Positions 53,859 through 64,000 of a stretch of 64,000 nt of DNA are shown here, piece by piece. A program made the translations under genes and the position numbers. Source of the stretch: Petaurus breviceps papuanus (lineage: Eukaryota; Chordata; Mammalia; Diprotodontia; Petauridae); contig JAMXIF010000031.1 of the NCBI GenBank assembly GCA_028583685.1, forward strand, positions 10,529,654 through 10,593,653, written 5' to 3'. How positions within the stretch are numbered: position 1 is the first letter of the stretch; every line of letters starts with the position of its first letter. Under the pieces are notes generated by a model that saw nothing but the letters and a program-made list of their open reading frames with translations, was not told the DNA's origin and did not search any database.

Positions 53859-54112
53859 TTCATTCAGTTGTTTCAGTTATATCTGATTCTTTGCCACCTG
53901 ACCTCATTTGGGGTTTTCTTGGCAAAGATACTAGAGTGGTTTGCCATTTCCTTCTCCAGCTCATTTTACAGATGAGTAAACTAAGGCAAAAAGAGGCGAG
54001 TAACTTGCCCAGGGTCACACAGCTGGTAAGTGTCTGAGGCTGGATTTGAACTCATGAAGATGAGTTTTTCTAATTCCAGGCCATCACTCTATCCAGAGAG
54101 TCATATAGCTCT
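53859..54112 (-). mobile_element. MAR1-type CORE-SINE, antisense
   Basis: 'cattcagttgtttcagttat', 'gtttgccatttccttctcca', 'acttgcccagggtcacacag' and 'gtcatatagct' give a complete reverse element. Confidence 0.93.
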
Positions 54113-54114
54113 AA

Positions 54115-55580
54115 GTTATTAATATCTAAAAGATTTTTTGTCTTTGGGGAGTTCTACTCATTAAAAAAAATTATCTGAAACATCCTAATAGAATCTAGTT
54201 TGTTATCAAAAGAGATGCTAAGGCAGAGATAGAGGTAAATAATTCTTAGTGTCATTTTAGAAAAGCCAAACAAAGTATCTAATACAAGAGTCAACCTCAC
54301 TTGAATGGTTTTTACCTACTTAAGTAACCATCCATCTACTAAAATAATAGCATTATATACTTGGTGCCTATTTAGTGTGATTATAGTAATAATTACATAA
54401 AGAGCTCATTTTGTTCAGAAGACACACTAGTTTGAAAAGAGATAAGACTCATAGCAGAAGAGAGATGTATTGTTTTAGTTCAACAGTATGAAATGTTTTG
54501 GTTATGGGGCCATGTACATTCCAAACATTCTAATCAGTGAGAACACAAAACCAAGAATCAATAAAACATGATGGTTAGATACCATGCCAAGGAAAACTTC
54601 TCACTGGATAAATATTAGCACTATCATAGATTTAATATTAAAGGGACTGACTCAGGGGTTCATAAGAACTTTAATATGTTAAATGCTTTCCTACTTTACC
54701 TTGATAGCAAAGACAGTAAGATTATAATGGTGCTCAGTTCTTGAGCTTGTTTCCCACCTAATTGGCTTTTACTGGAGTAATTTATGAATATTATTTGATT
54801 AGCTGAAAACTGAACAATGTCAGTTATTAGGAGGTAAAAAGCAAAAAAAAAGTTTCAATATATATGTTTCATTTAAACAAACTGATAAAATAATGAAGAA
54901 AATCTGAGCTCCAAGAAGAATGACCAGATTAGTCCAATTAGAGATGGCCATTTTCTGTTTTGCTTTACCAGAAATTGATATTGCCATGGAGACCTCTTCC
55001 TTCCATTTCAGTCCTTCCTTCACTTTCTACTTCTCCCTTCTCAGACTCCAGATGCCACTGATTTCTTTTCTAAACTCCCATTATGTAGACTTGTGAATCT
55101 CTACCCTAAGCATCACCCTGATACTTTTAAAAGAAGGCAAGTTTACTGGCTCAGTATGCATAGTGCATTTTCTTGGCATTATAATACTATATTAGATATG
55201 GATGTCAACCTAACATTTTATCTCTTGACCAGCATCAAAAAGGCCACTGACAAAAAGTTTTGAGATTAAATGAAAATTATAGAGAAAAGTAAAAATAAGT
55301 CATTGTAAAGGCTGTGACGATGATTTGGCTTATGGTACAACCAGTTTCTTCAAAGTATCTTATAAACATTTTCTGAACAACTTGTCTGTTATGTATTATT
55401 TTGTTCTCTAATTTTCTTCTATGTATCCAACTGTATGAATCCTGTAAGTTTTTTTCACAGCAGGGGTGCCATTTTTCCTAGTTTTTGTTGTTTTCAAACT
55501 GGCTCCCATGTTATATTCAATGAGACTAACTTCATTCATCATTGAGACCTTTTCTTACAATGAAAAAATAGCTCTCAAGA
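54115..55580. other. Repeat-poor intronic block
   Basis: About 1.4 kb without any recognised transposon; no gene signal. Could hold constrained non-coding DNA, but this cannot be judged from one sequence. Confidence 0.4.
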
Positions 55581-55584
55581 CCCC

Positions 55585-55745
55585 TAGGAAGATCAAATCT
55601 AGAGATGTTCTAGGACCTCAGAGGCCATCTATTTCAGTTCAACCCTCTCATTTTACAGATGAGGAAACGAAGTCCCTTAAAGGGTCAGTAACTTGCCTAG
55701 TGTCACACAAATCAGGAAACAGAGTCAGTATCTGAACCCAGACTT
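55585..55745 (-). mobile_element. MIR SINE, antisense
   Basis: 'ttttacagatgaggaaacga', 'gtaacttgcctagtgtcaca' and 'gtatctgaacccagactt' are the reverse MIR. Confidence 0.88.
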
Positions 55746-55749
55746 GGGT

Positions 55750-56945
55750 TGACCACCAAATTTGGGGGCCTTTCCTGTTCTGCTTCTTACTAATGCTAAA
55801 CATTAGACAGGTACCCACCGATTACTTTTAGCTTTTTTTCTAAGTATCACTTAGCCTGGACAAGTGTTTGATATATTACTTTTATTCCATAACCTATTTA
55901 TACTTTGCTGTTATCTTTTGCATTACAGAACAGATATTATTGGGCAAAGTTGTCTGTAAGGTGAATTACATTTTCTCACTGACTTGCATTGTAAAATCAT
56001 AGATGTGAAGCATATTTTAATGAATGCTTGAATCCTTGTCTAAACAATGTTTCCTTTGTAATTGTCTGTACTTTATTTTATGCATTTAAAAACATTATTC
56101 TCAGAAGGGATTCATAAGCTTCACAAGTCTGACAAAGGGATTGATGACATAAAAATGGTTAGTTTATCTAAGGCGCTTTAAAGCTCTGACATTATATGAT
56201 CTTTGAAAATTAGCTAGTTCACCACTTTCCAATTTTGTGAGTTTTGAAGTCCATATTTTGAGTTTTTCTGAAATGAGGAATATCTACACTTTTAGTTCTT
56301 ACCAGAGTTATTTGTGTAAATCCAAGATCCTGGAGGACAAGTACTTGTAATTTCACCTAATTTAGTATCATATAGAAAAAAAGTAGTCAAATAATTTTTC
56401 ATCATATTAAATTAGCATGATTAATTTTTTCCTGACTGTCCACCTGCTTTATCTATCAAAAATAGAATAATATTGCAAGTATTTGACCTCATTAACAATT
56501 ATTCTAGTAGTGATAACAAATATGTTAACTATAAAATAGATGGCATATATTTCCATGGAAACGGATTGAATATTGCAGATGCAATATTATAGTGACTTCA
56601 TTGAAGACACCAACAGAAACTGTGTAGAAATGAGCATAAGTACAAAAGACCAATATAACAGAATACTGAAAACAACTGGATTATACATTTCATCCTGGTG
56701 TTCTTTGTCCATTCAAAGAGGGTACCATGTATTTAATGTGTTTTTTTATGTTTTATTCTCATATAGATTTTGCATTTGATCATTAGGGGAAATTTATTGT
56801 GATCTGTTTGTACTTTCTATGAACAAATCCTTCTTGAGAAGGAAAAGAGAGTAAGCTTTGAGTAATGTTATAGGAAGCTGAGAATGGGCCAGTTTAATAT
56901 AATGTTATTTTGAAATCAGGGTGTAATGTGTACGTGTGTGAATAC
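55750..56945. other. Repeat-poor intronic block
   Basis: No recognised element; AT-rich. Confidence 0.4.
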
Positions 56946-56949
56946 AGAT

Positions 56950-57085
56950 TGAAGGCTGGCCTCAGAGCCAGGAAAACCTGGATTCTCATCCTGCCTCTGG
57001 ACACACTGGTTGTGTTACCAAGGGTGAGTGGTTCAACCTCTTTGTGCCCCCAGGCAATTCTTTAAGACTGAGTCACTGAATACTT
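56950..57085 (+). mobile_element. MIR SINE
   Basis: 'cagagccaggaaaacctgga' and 'gtggttcaacctctttgtgc' follow sense MIR order. Confidence 0.75.
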
Positions 57086-57089
57086 GTAG

Positions 57090-57820
57090 ATCTGCATTGG
57101 AAATGGGAGTTTTCTCTCCCACTGAAATCTCAGTTCTGAACACCTCCCTGGTTCACCTTCTCATTCCCCATATACACATAGCTACATCTGGCTAGCCAAT
57201 TCTGTGGTCGTTCATTAAACTAAAACCAAATTAATATCAAGACACACCAAAAAAGAACACAGATCCCACGAACAAAATGCTTCCAGGACAACAAACTAAT
57301 CTGCACTAAAGTAATAGGAGCTAGCATTTCAAAATAAACTATTCTTAAGTACAGCTATGTAGCTTTTACTGTGACTAATCAGATTAGTCATGAGAATTTG
57401 TAGATGCATTTTGGAAGAAAATTTCCTTAAATAAGTCTAATATTTATAAAACTGATGAAAAAAGGCATAGATAGGCAATTTAATACCTAGGATATAGTTA
57501 GTTCCCTTGGGAAAACAGCCTTTTTTTTGTCTTATTTATCCTTTCTTGAAATTATTTCTGTAACATGTTTGTAGCCGTTGTGATCTCATATGTGGCCAAG
57601 GACCTTTTGTACTCCATAGTGAATACTGTTTCCCTACTCTGAGCAAGCCCATATCTTAGTTTTCTAGTTTTTCCTTCAGATTTCAAGCTACTAGCACTGC
57701 TCCTTACTTATCAGACGAAGCCCCTTAAATTTAAATTCCCTTATAGAGAAAAGATCACAAGGTATGCCTTGTCTTACCTCCTTCTCCCTGAGTTTTAGCA
57801 ACAATTTATAGACTTAAAGG
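57090..57820. other. Intronic, nothing recognised
   Basis: No family is recognised. Confidence 0.4.
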
Positions 57821-57824
57821 GGAT

Positions 57825-57925
57825 TATAGGATCATAGATTGAGAACCGGAAGGTCGTCTGGTTCTAGCTCTTTAATTTTAAAGATGAGGAAACAGGAGCC
57901 CAATGACTCACAAGTCTTACAGATA
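57825..57925 (-). mobile_element. MIR SINE fragment, antisense
   Basis: 'ggatcatagattgagaaccg' and 'tttaaagatgaggaaacagg' are the reverse MIR 3' part. Confidence 0.7.
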
Positions 57926-57929
57926 ATCT

Positions 57930-58430
57930 TATTATGACCTTCCCAGCTCAGTCATAGCAAGTCACACTGTCCTGCAACTACTCACCAAAAGCATAGACTG
58001 GACCCTTCCTTGGAACATGAAGAGCACCTGCTGTGTTAGAAGTAGCTCATGCTTTCACCTTACCTTGTTTCTCACTGGTCCACTGAAGGACATTCTGAAT
58101 CAGATCTTGTGTTTAGTTCACTCCTTGATTAAAACAATTGCCTTTTCCATTTCTATCAAGTAAGCATCTAACCCAAGGGGTCCCTTCCAGAATCTCTCCA
58201 CTTACTTTCTCATTCTGAACCTAAACTCCAAGGCAGGCCTATCTTTACGTCCCCAAACCTGGCTAAGAAAATTTGACAGACACAACAGAAGTCTAATTGA
58301 GTTGGGGTACTTTCCCCTAGTTTTCAGCTAGGAATTCAATCACTTTGGGCTTTCCCCTCGGGGTTTAAGCTCAAAAACTACGTGTTGTCAGTATAATAAT
58401 AATTAAGTATTCAGGGAAACATAAAAAAGA
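57930..58430. other. Intronic, unassigned (weak L2 traces)
   Basis: Phrases such as 'cactccttgattaaaacaat' and 'tgccttttccatttctatca' hint at an old sense L2, but not firmly. Confidence 0.35.
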
Positions 58431-58434
58431 AAGG

Positions 58435-58595
58435 TCATATGGTGTGGTGGATAGAGAGTGGGCCTTGAAGACAGGCAAACCTGGGTTCAGGTCCTATCCA
58501 TGTCACTGGGAAGAGTCATTGGTTCTCTTAGTGCTCTAGACATCTTAAGTTGTAGAGAAGGTACATACTGCATTAATAGAAAGAAATCACAGATC
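58435..58595 (+). mobile_element. MIR SINE
   Basis: 'atggtgtggtggatagagag' and 'aaacctgggttcaggtccta' are the MIR head in sense. Confidence 0.8.
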
Positions 58596-58834
58596 CTATA
58601 TCTCTCTTACTATGAAAATTGGAACATATTTTTAACTCTATATTAAAAAAAACTGGGTGGGACCATTTTACCCTAAACCATGAGACTCTTATAATAGTAT
58701 TATATTTCTTGAGTTCTTTCTTTATAGCTATAGTTATATATACTCTATGGAGTCACCGATTAGGAAACATTCCCTGGAATAATTTCTTATAGAATTTCGA
58801 TTAGAAACATGAAATCATAAGAATTATAAGAGGT

Positions 58835-59045
58835 AAGCAGGTGGTACAGTAGATAAAAGTGTTGGGCCTATAGTCCGGAAGCCCTGAGTTCAAATTCAGC
58901 CTCAGAGACTGTCACCCTGAGAAATCACTTAGCCCCTTTTGCCTCAATTTCCTCATCTGAAAAACATACCTCTCAGGGTTGTTGTGAGGATAAAATGAGA
59001 TGTTATTTGTAAACCTTAAAGTGCTATATAACTGCTATTATTGTT
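58835..59045 (+). mobile_element. MIR SINE, nearly complete
   Basis: 'aggtggtacagtagataaaa', 'ctgagttcaaattcagcctc', 'aatttcctcatctgaaaaac' and 'aaaccttaaagtgctatata' are in sense order; the middle of the core is shortened. An A/T-rich stretch follows to about 59185. Confidence 0.9.
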
Positions 59046-59189
59046 TTTATATATTTATAAATTTATTTATTATCAATTTAGGTATAATTTATTATTTTAT
59101 AAATAATAAAATTATATATGCATTATTATAGTACTATATAATGCACGATTTGTTATTAAAATATATTATCATTATTATTATCATACAAG

Positions 59190-59570
59190 AAGGGGGGGCG
59201 GTTCTAGTTTTAGCTCTGGCAGTGATTCATACGGTAGTTACCTAATAGTTGATGCTTGTCTCTGGTGGACAGCCTTTGATAAAATTCTATGAGCAAGCTC
59301 TCTCTTACAGTATTCTCTCTACAGTACTCCATTACATCACGGCATCCATTTGGAGTATTGCTTGTAAATGAGAATGAGAAAATAACAAGTGCTTTTAGTT
59401 AGCTTTTCCCTAGAAAAACTATCTTGAAATAATCTAGAAGAAATAATGGGAAGTACCCCTCATCAAAACTAAAGAAGAAATGAAGTTTAACAGGTAGAAG
59501 GCAACATTGTGAAATAAAGGAATTATTAAATAAAGTCAGTTTTATGATAGACAATATTTCCTAAATAATC
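59190..59570. other. Intronic, nothing recognised
   Basis: G-run at 59191-59197; otherwise unassigned. Confidence 0.4.
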
Positions 59571-59574
59571 ATAA

Positions 59575-59835
59575 CATTTATATAATGTCTACTATGTGCC
59601 AGGCACTGTTAGGCTCTTTATAAATATTATCTCAACTCAATCCTCACAACAATCCTGGGAGATAGGTATTATTACTATTATGCTTATTTAACAATTGAGG
59701 TAACTGAGGCAAACAGAGGCTAAGTGACTTGCCCAGGATCACACAGCTCGTTATTGTCTGAGGTGACATTTGAATTTGGGTCTTCCTGACTCCTGGCCGC
59801 GAACTCTATCCCCTGCACCATCTAACTGCCTCCCT
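59575..59835 (-). mobile_element. MIR SINE, antisense, complete
   Basis: 'ctactatgtgccaggcactg', 'gtgacttgcccaggatcaca', 'gggtcttcctgactcctggc' and 'ctgcaccatctaactgcct' cover the full reverse element. Confidence 0.93.
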
Positions 59836-60264
59836 ACCTCAGTGCTAATATTAATAATAGCCCATTGCAGTATATAGAAAAAACTGATTTAATAAAATTC
59901 TCTTTTGAGGGGGCAGAAACAAGCAGAGAAAACATACTAAGGGAAAATGTGCCTGCTTGCGGCTTTCTGGACATCAGTACTCTACTTTTGAGAAAAGTGA
60001 AACATAAAAATCTGAATTTACAAAACAGATAAATTATTCTCCTCCCTCTCAGCATCATTCAATTGGAAAAGGATTCTTAACACCATGGTAGGGTTAATAT
60101 ATTATTTGCTTTATCAAAATTTGTTTTGCTCATGTATTTTCAGAAACAATTATTGTATAAATCGAGGCACATCTGTAGGGAGAAGGGAAAGGGATTGGAT
60201 CTTTAATTTCCTTGATAGAGAAATCTCTCTACTCATGTAGTCTGGTACCTTTTCTACAACTCGT

Positions 60265-60395
60265 GATCTTAGAGAATGTGAGAGGTTCTATGCTTTGCCC
60301 AGGGTCTCATAGCCAGAAGGATTCAGAGGCAGCCCTTGAACCTACAGACATGTTCCTGGCTCCCAGGTCTGTCTTCTAGCCTCTGTTATATCATT
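60265..60395 (-). mobile_element. MIR SINE fragment, antisense
   Basis: 'tttgcccagggtctcatagc' and 'aggcagcccttgaacctaca' are the reverse MIR core and head. Confidence 0.75.
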
Positions 60396-60399
60396 GAGG

Positions 60400-61735
60400 A
60401 TTGCATGAGGTACAGCTATGTGTGATGAAATATCAAGAGGGCAGAGAATTCATAAAGAACATTATCCAAGTCAGAAAGTATGTGAAATATTAAGTTATCA
60501 GGAGGTAGAAGGATAAGTATGAGAACATTTCATTTCCAGTTTAGTATTTTTGATGAGAAAATGATTTTAGTGAGGCATGCAGAAAAGTTTCAACTACTTT
60601 GTATTTGTAAAATCTCAGGGTTGCTTAAATACTGAAGAGACAGATGTGTTGTACCTTCTAATAAAGCCATGCTTGATTCATTTTTTTCCATGCATGTTGA
60701 AGGGCTATACATTTTAAATGAAAGTATGCCAGGCACTGTAATCAAAAAGTGTTAGGTATGTGGTACACTCAGTAGATGCTTACTTGGGCCCAATTCTCCC
60801 TTGGGTCTGGATCACTACCTTGTATACTGGGCACCTAGAAAGGCCCATTCTTGGCTGTCATTAGGGGCCTATTGTAAACCCTGCAACTGTAATGCCCTAA
60901 ATGGTCTACTGGTGTTAGGAAAGGATATGGGGCACTTGGGTCCCATTTAGTGCACTGCTCAATAAATATTAATTGCTACTACTATTACTTTCTAATTCAC
61001 TTGGGGTTCATTGGTTTAGAAATTTACTGATTGGTTAAACACATTTTCAAGGCAACAGAAGTTGTTTGGCATTGGGCCTCATATTAAAAGGACATTAGAT
61101 TTAAGTATTAAAACTATTTTTTAAAATGAAAGAATCAAAGCTTCAGTAAAAGGAAGGAAAAACAAGGGGACATCTCACTAGTGTCTCTTTATGTTTTTGG
61201 AGTGAGTCAACAGGATTAACTACATTTTATTAGACTAGTTTCCTTCAAGGTAAACATGCGTGCCTGTGAGCTTGTGTCCACTATAGAAAAGACTTTACAT
61301 TATCAGGATAATCATTTGCTAGCCTAGCTTTCAATAGTCTTTGTAATAATAATAAAATATATTCTTTGAAAATTTTTACCCAGAATGTTTTCCAAAAAGA
61401 CAGGAACACAATTTATTCTCTTTTCATTTTTAAAAATTAATATCCATAATATATTTTAAAATTGATATCTATAACATAAATTTTTTATATGAATCTATTA
61501 AAATTGCTTCTAGTTTACTTAAAAATGCTCTCCTAGGTGACTTAATTTTTAAAACTCCTCGAGGTTTTAAATATACATACATGTAGTTATGTGCCTACAT
61601 ATATGTATGTGTATATATGTACAAATACACACATCTCCCTAAATAAATGTATATTTGTACATACGTATATCTATATATCTAGATATGTCTAAATATATCT
61701 GGATAGATATCTATCTATGAAAGATATGTTCATTC
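60400..61735. other. Repeat-poor intronic block
   Basis: No transposon is recognised except a short L2-like 'atgccaggcactgtaatcaa' at 60726 and AT/TAC-rich simple sequence at about 61570-61720. Confidence 0.4.
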
Positions 61736-61739
61736 AGGA

Positions 61740-61935
61740 AATACTCTTGGAGTCCGAAGACCTGAGTTAATGTCCTAACTCTGCATTTCCTAGCTCAAGT
61801 GATTTAGCTAATAATGTGTTGGGTTACTCATCTGTAAAATGGGGATATTACTTGCTCTATCTACTTCATGGGCTTGGGTGAGAAAAATGCTTTTTAGAAC
61901 TTAAAGCACTGTAGAAATGTGAATTATTATTGATT
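61740..61935 (+). mobile_element. MIR SINE
   Basis: 'gaagacctgagttaatgtcc', 'ctcatctgtaaaatggggat' and 'taaagcactgtagaaatgtg' follow sense MIR order. Confidence 0.85.
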
Positions 61936-61939
61936 CTAA

Positions 61940-62815
61940 TAAAACAGAGTGGGGGCAATTTATGCCTGAGAGTTCCTTACCATTGAGGCCTGGTTTGCCA
62001 TTTGCCCTTTGGCACCATTATTAGTCTTATTCCTTGACACCACCAATACAGAAAGGCATAACAATTATTGCATATTATGCCAGATTTCTCTCCACAGCTT
62101 TCCATGAGGAGTCCTCTTAGAATCCATACTGAAATTATTTTAATCAAGGAAAGCCTTGCAAATTTTGTTTAAAAAAGTTACAATCAAGAATATTCTTGCT
62201 GAACCTGGAAGCAAATTACTCTCTGATTTGTGCAACATGTCGGCAGAATCAAAGAAAGCACATTTGCATCACACTCATTTTAAATTCAAGTAGTGCAGTG
62301 GCAAGACAAACCAGGTATTTTTTTTTTTTCAGTATCAACTTTTTCTTTTCTTTTCACAAATGTTTAATTATTTTTGGGAGGGACTTTGATCCCTGGGACA
62401 TTAAGTTAGCTTTAGCTCAGTAGTTTTTTTTTTTTTTTACAATAAAATAGAATTAATCAATTAATTAAAATTTAGCAAAACTTTAAAGGTCTGCAATCTC
62501 TGTATGGACATATTCATCTTTAAACCACTTTTCTTAATCACTTCAAAGGAATGAGCAAGTTTTAAAATGTGGCAGCATGTTTTTTTTTAACTAGTTACTA
62601 GAATGTACTTTCCTGTAGCACAAATTGTTGACAGAATGAATATGTAAGAAACTAGTCACAGGTATCTAGATGTAAATGCTTGCTAATTAGTTATTTATAA
62701 AGAGAGAAAATTAGGAAGGAATAATTATTAAACCAAAAACAAATGTGTGTGGGAAATGAAGGGAAGAACAAGTTTATTCAAGTACTGTGAAAATTCTGAG
62801 TTCTAGTATGGTCCA
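61940..62815. other. Intronic, nothing recognised
   Basis: Poly-T tracts at 62318-62328 and 62425-62437; no family is recognised. Confidence 0.4.
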
Positions 62816-62818
62816 GTA

Positions 62819-62989
62819 TAGGTGTTCTTAACCCTTTGGTAGTATACTGAAGTTTATGGACCCCTTCTCAGAATCATGTTCTTAAATGTATAAAATATAT
62901 AGGATTACAAAAGGATGGCAATTACAATGAAATACAATGATCAAAATATTAAATAGTCAAGTTTATGAACTCCAGGTTAAGGACCTCTG
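62819..62989. mobile_element. hAT-type MITE, second family, copy 2
   Basis: Ends are inverted repeats: taggtgttcttaaccctt faces aggttaaggacctctg. The interior 'aggattacaaaaggatggca' and 'caatgaaatacaatgatc' parallels the copy at 18780-18929. No clear target duplication. Confidence 0.72.
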
Positions 62990-63170
62990 TTGTAGAAAGA
63001 GCTTTGGATTTAGAATCTGAGGACTTAGTTCCAGTCTTGACTCTCTTACTAATAAATGTGACCTTGCTTAGATCAAGGATCTCAGTTTTTTTTTCATCTG
63101 AAATTGAGGGGGTTTAGACTCAATAATTTTTCAGGCCCTTCTGAATTCTGACAGTCTATGGTCCTAAATT
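62990..63170 (+). mobile_element. MIR SINE
   Basis: 'agagctttggatttagaatc' and 'cagtcttgactctcttacta' are the MIR head and core in sense. Confidence 0.8.
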
Positions 63171-63174
63171 TGGA

Positions 63175-63755
63175 GGTCTAAGGCCTCTGATAGTGAATAA
63201 GGGTGCTTTCAATGGTTGGCAAAGCCCCTTCAATCTCTCTCTCTCATACCAGGTTTTTCTGGTCTCCTTTCCAAAAATAGAAGTTGACACCACAAATGTT
63301 TTTATCCTTTATCTCTCTCCTCTCTATCAATTATCAAATTTGAGATGGAAAATATTAATTAAAAGTTATTATATAGGATGGTGTGACTCCTCTAGCTAGG
63401 ATAATAGACATGGGGCTAGATTTAAGGGCTGAGAACTGAACAGAAAGCTTCATACATTATAGATTCTCTCATTCTTTTATGTGCAGACACAGAGTGTCAT
63501 ATTTGGGTATTATCATGCCATCAACTTAATACAGATGACCTTTGTTTAAATATAATTTATTACCTAGATTTGGAACCCAGCGCTTGGTATATAATAAATA
63601 AAATAAGTAATTCTGCATAACACTTTGTTTATAACTTAGTTCTTGTCTAAGGTATAGTCAGGACTTGTCTATAGATCTTATGAATTCGAGTGAGGCACAC
63701 TTTCACCATGCAAAATGGTGGGATCTGCCATGAACTCCTTTTGTTATTTTGGATA
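63175..63755. other. Intronic, nothing recognised
   Basis: No family is recognised. Confidence 0.4.
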
Positions 63756-63759
63756 AGTC

Positions 63760-63872
63760 ACGTGAGGGAGTGGAATACAGAACACTGGCTCTGGCTTCAG
63801 AGGACCTAGGATCAAACTAGGATCTAATGCTTACTCTCTGTGTGCTCTTATCACAATTTCTCTGGGACTTGG
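63760..63872 (+). mobile_element. MIR SINE fragment
   Basis: 'gggagtggaatacagaacac' and 'tctggcttcagaggacctag' are the MIR head in sense, cut by the following SINE. Confidence 0.75.
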
Positions 63873-64000
63873 TTTGCTGTCATTCAGTCATTTTTCAGTT
63901 GCGTCCAACTCTTTGTGACCCTTTTTGGGATTTTCTTGGCAAAGATACTGGAGTGGTTTGACCTTTCCTTCTCCAGCTAATTTTGCAGATGTAAGATAAC
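63873..64000 (-). mobile_element. MAR1-type CORE-SINE, antisense, cut by the window edge
   Basis: 'ctgtcattcagtcatttttc', 'actctttgtgaccctttttg' and 'ttccttctccagctaatttt' are the reverse MAR1 tail; the head lies outside the window. Confidence 0.92.

Larger units (their letters stand above)
51436..64000 (-). other. PTPRN2: PTPRN2 intron upstream of the penultimate exon (partial)
   Basis: At least 12.5 kb. I searched the minus strand for the preceding exon (CSDGAGRTGTY, ILIDMVLN) and did not find it, so it lies beyond the window. The host-intron microRNA miR-153-2 was also not seen. Bases 51440-52065 show no recognised repeat. Confidence 0.85.

Noticed and set aside
62819-62989. 8-bp target duplication around the second-family MITE
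   Set aside because: The flanks gtccagta and ttgtagaa do not match; age or imprecise ends may hide it.
51436-64000. miR-153-2, which sits in a PTPRN2 intron in other mammals
   Set aside because: I looked for the mature sequence and its complement in this part and did not find it; it probably lies beyond the window.
1-64000. CRISPR arrays, operons, phage or bacterial features
   Set aside because: The window is mammalian nuclear DNA; none of the repeats has CRISPR-like spacing, and split exons and SINEs are present.

Overview
The window is a stretch of a marsupial nuclear genome. It holds CORE-SINEs with the marsupial MAR1 layout (tRNA-like head, core, tail ending in a run such as gactgaacaacaacaa), many MIR and L2 relics, marsupial-type L1, and tRNA-headed SINEs ending in ttaaccccaattgc. 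I infer an Australidelphian-like marsupial; the species is not identifiable from the sequence.

Only one host gene is clearly present: the 3' end of PTPRN2 (phogrin / IA-2beta, a receptor-type protein tyrosine phosphatase-like protein of secretory granules), on the minus strand. The last two coding exons are at 51362-51435 (74 nt) and 36091-36162 (72 nt including the stop), separated by a 15.2 kb intron. They encode the end of the phosphatase-like domain. From the stop down to about 30.3 kb lies a 5.8 kb block almost free of interspersed repeats. It ends at an AATAAA with a GU-rich flank, and I read it as a very long 3' UTR.

Layout: 1-30.3 kb is intergenic DNA downstream of PTPRN2, packed with L2, MIR, MAR1, L3/CR1, L1, hAT MITEs and LTR fossils. 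At 9-20 kb there is a cluster of retrocopies: two 7SL RNA pseudogenes, a beta/gamma-actin processed pseudogene split by a solo LTR, and a YBX3-like (Y-box cold-shock) fragment. 30.3-36.2 kb is the PTPRN2 3' UTR and last exon. 36.2-51.4 kb is the last intron; it contains a target-site-duplication-flanked, ORF1-only L1 derivative (HAL1-like, 37508-40638) and a nearly full-length antisense L2 carrying a hAT MITE. 51.4-51.5 kb is the penultimate exon. 51.4-64 kb is part of the next intron, with nested L2/MIR/MAR1 and repeat-poor AT-rich stretches.

The most notable structures are: the ORF1-only L1 derivative, whose 3' UTR resembles that of the local L1; two palindromic hAT MITEs whose 8-bp target duplications are exact reverse complements of each other; a family of three related LTRs, one cutting the actin pseudogene with a 5-bp duplication; a chimeric SINE dimer inserted as one unit with a 16-bp duplication; and an unclassified interspersed repeat present in two inverted copies 18 kb apart. 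Repeat names are by recognition, not by database search, and most repeat ends are good to about 10-30 bp.
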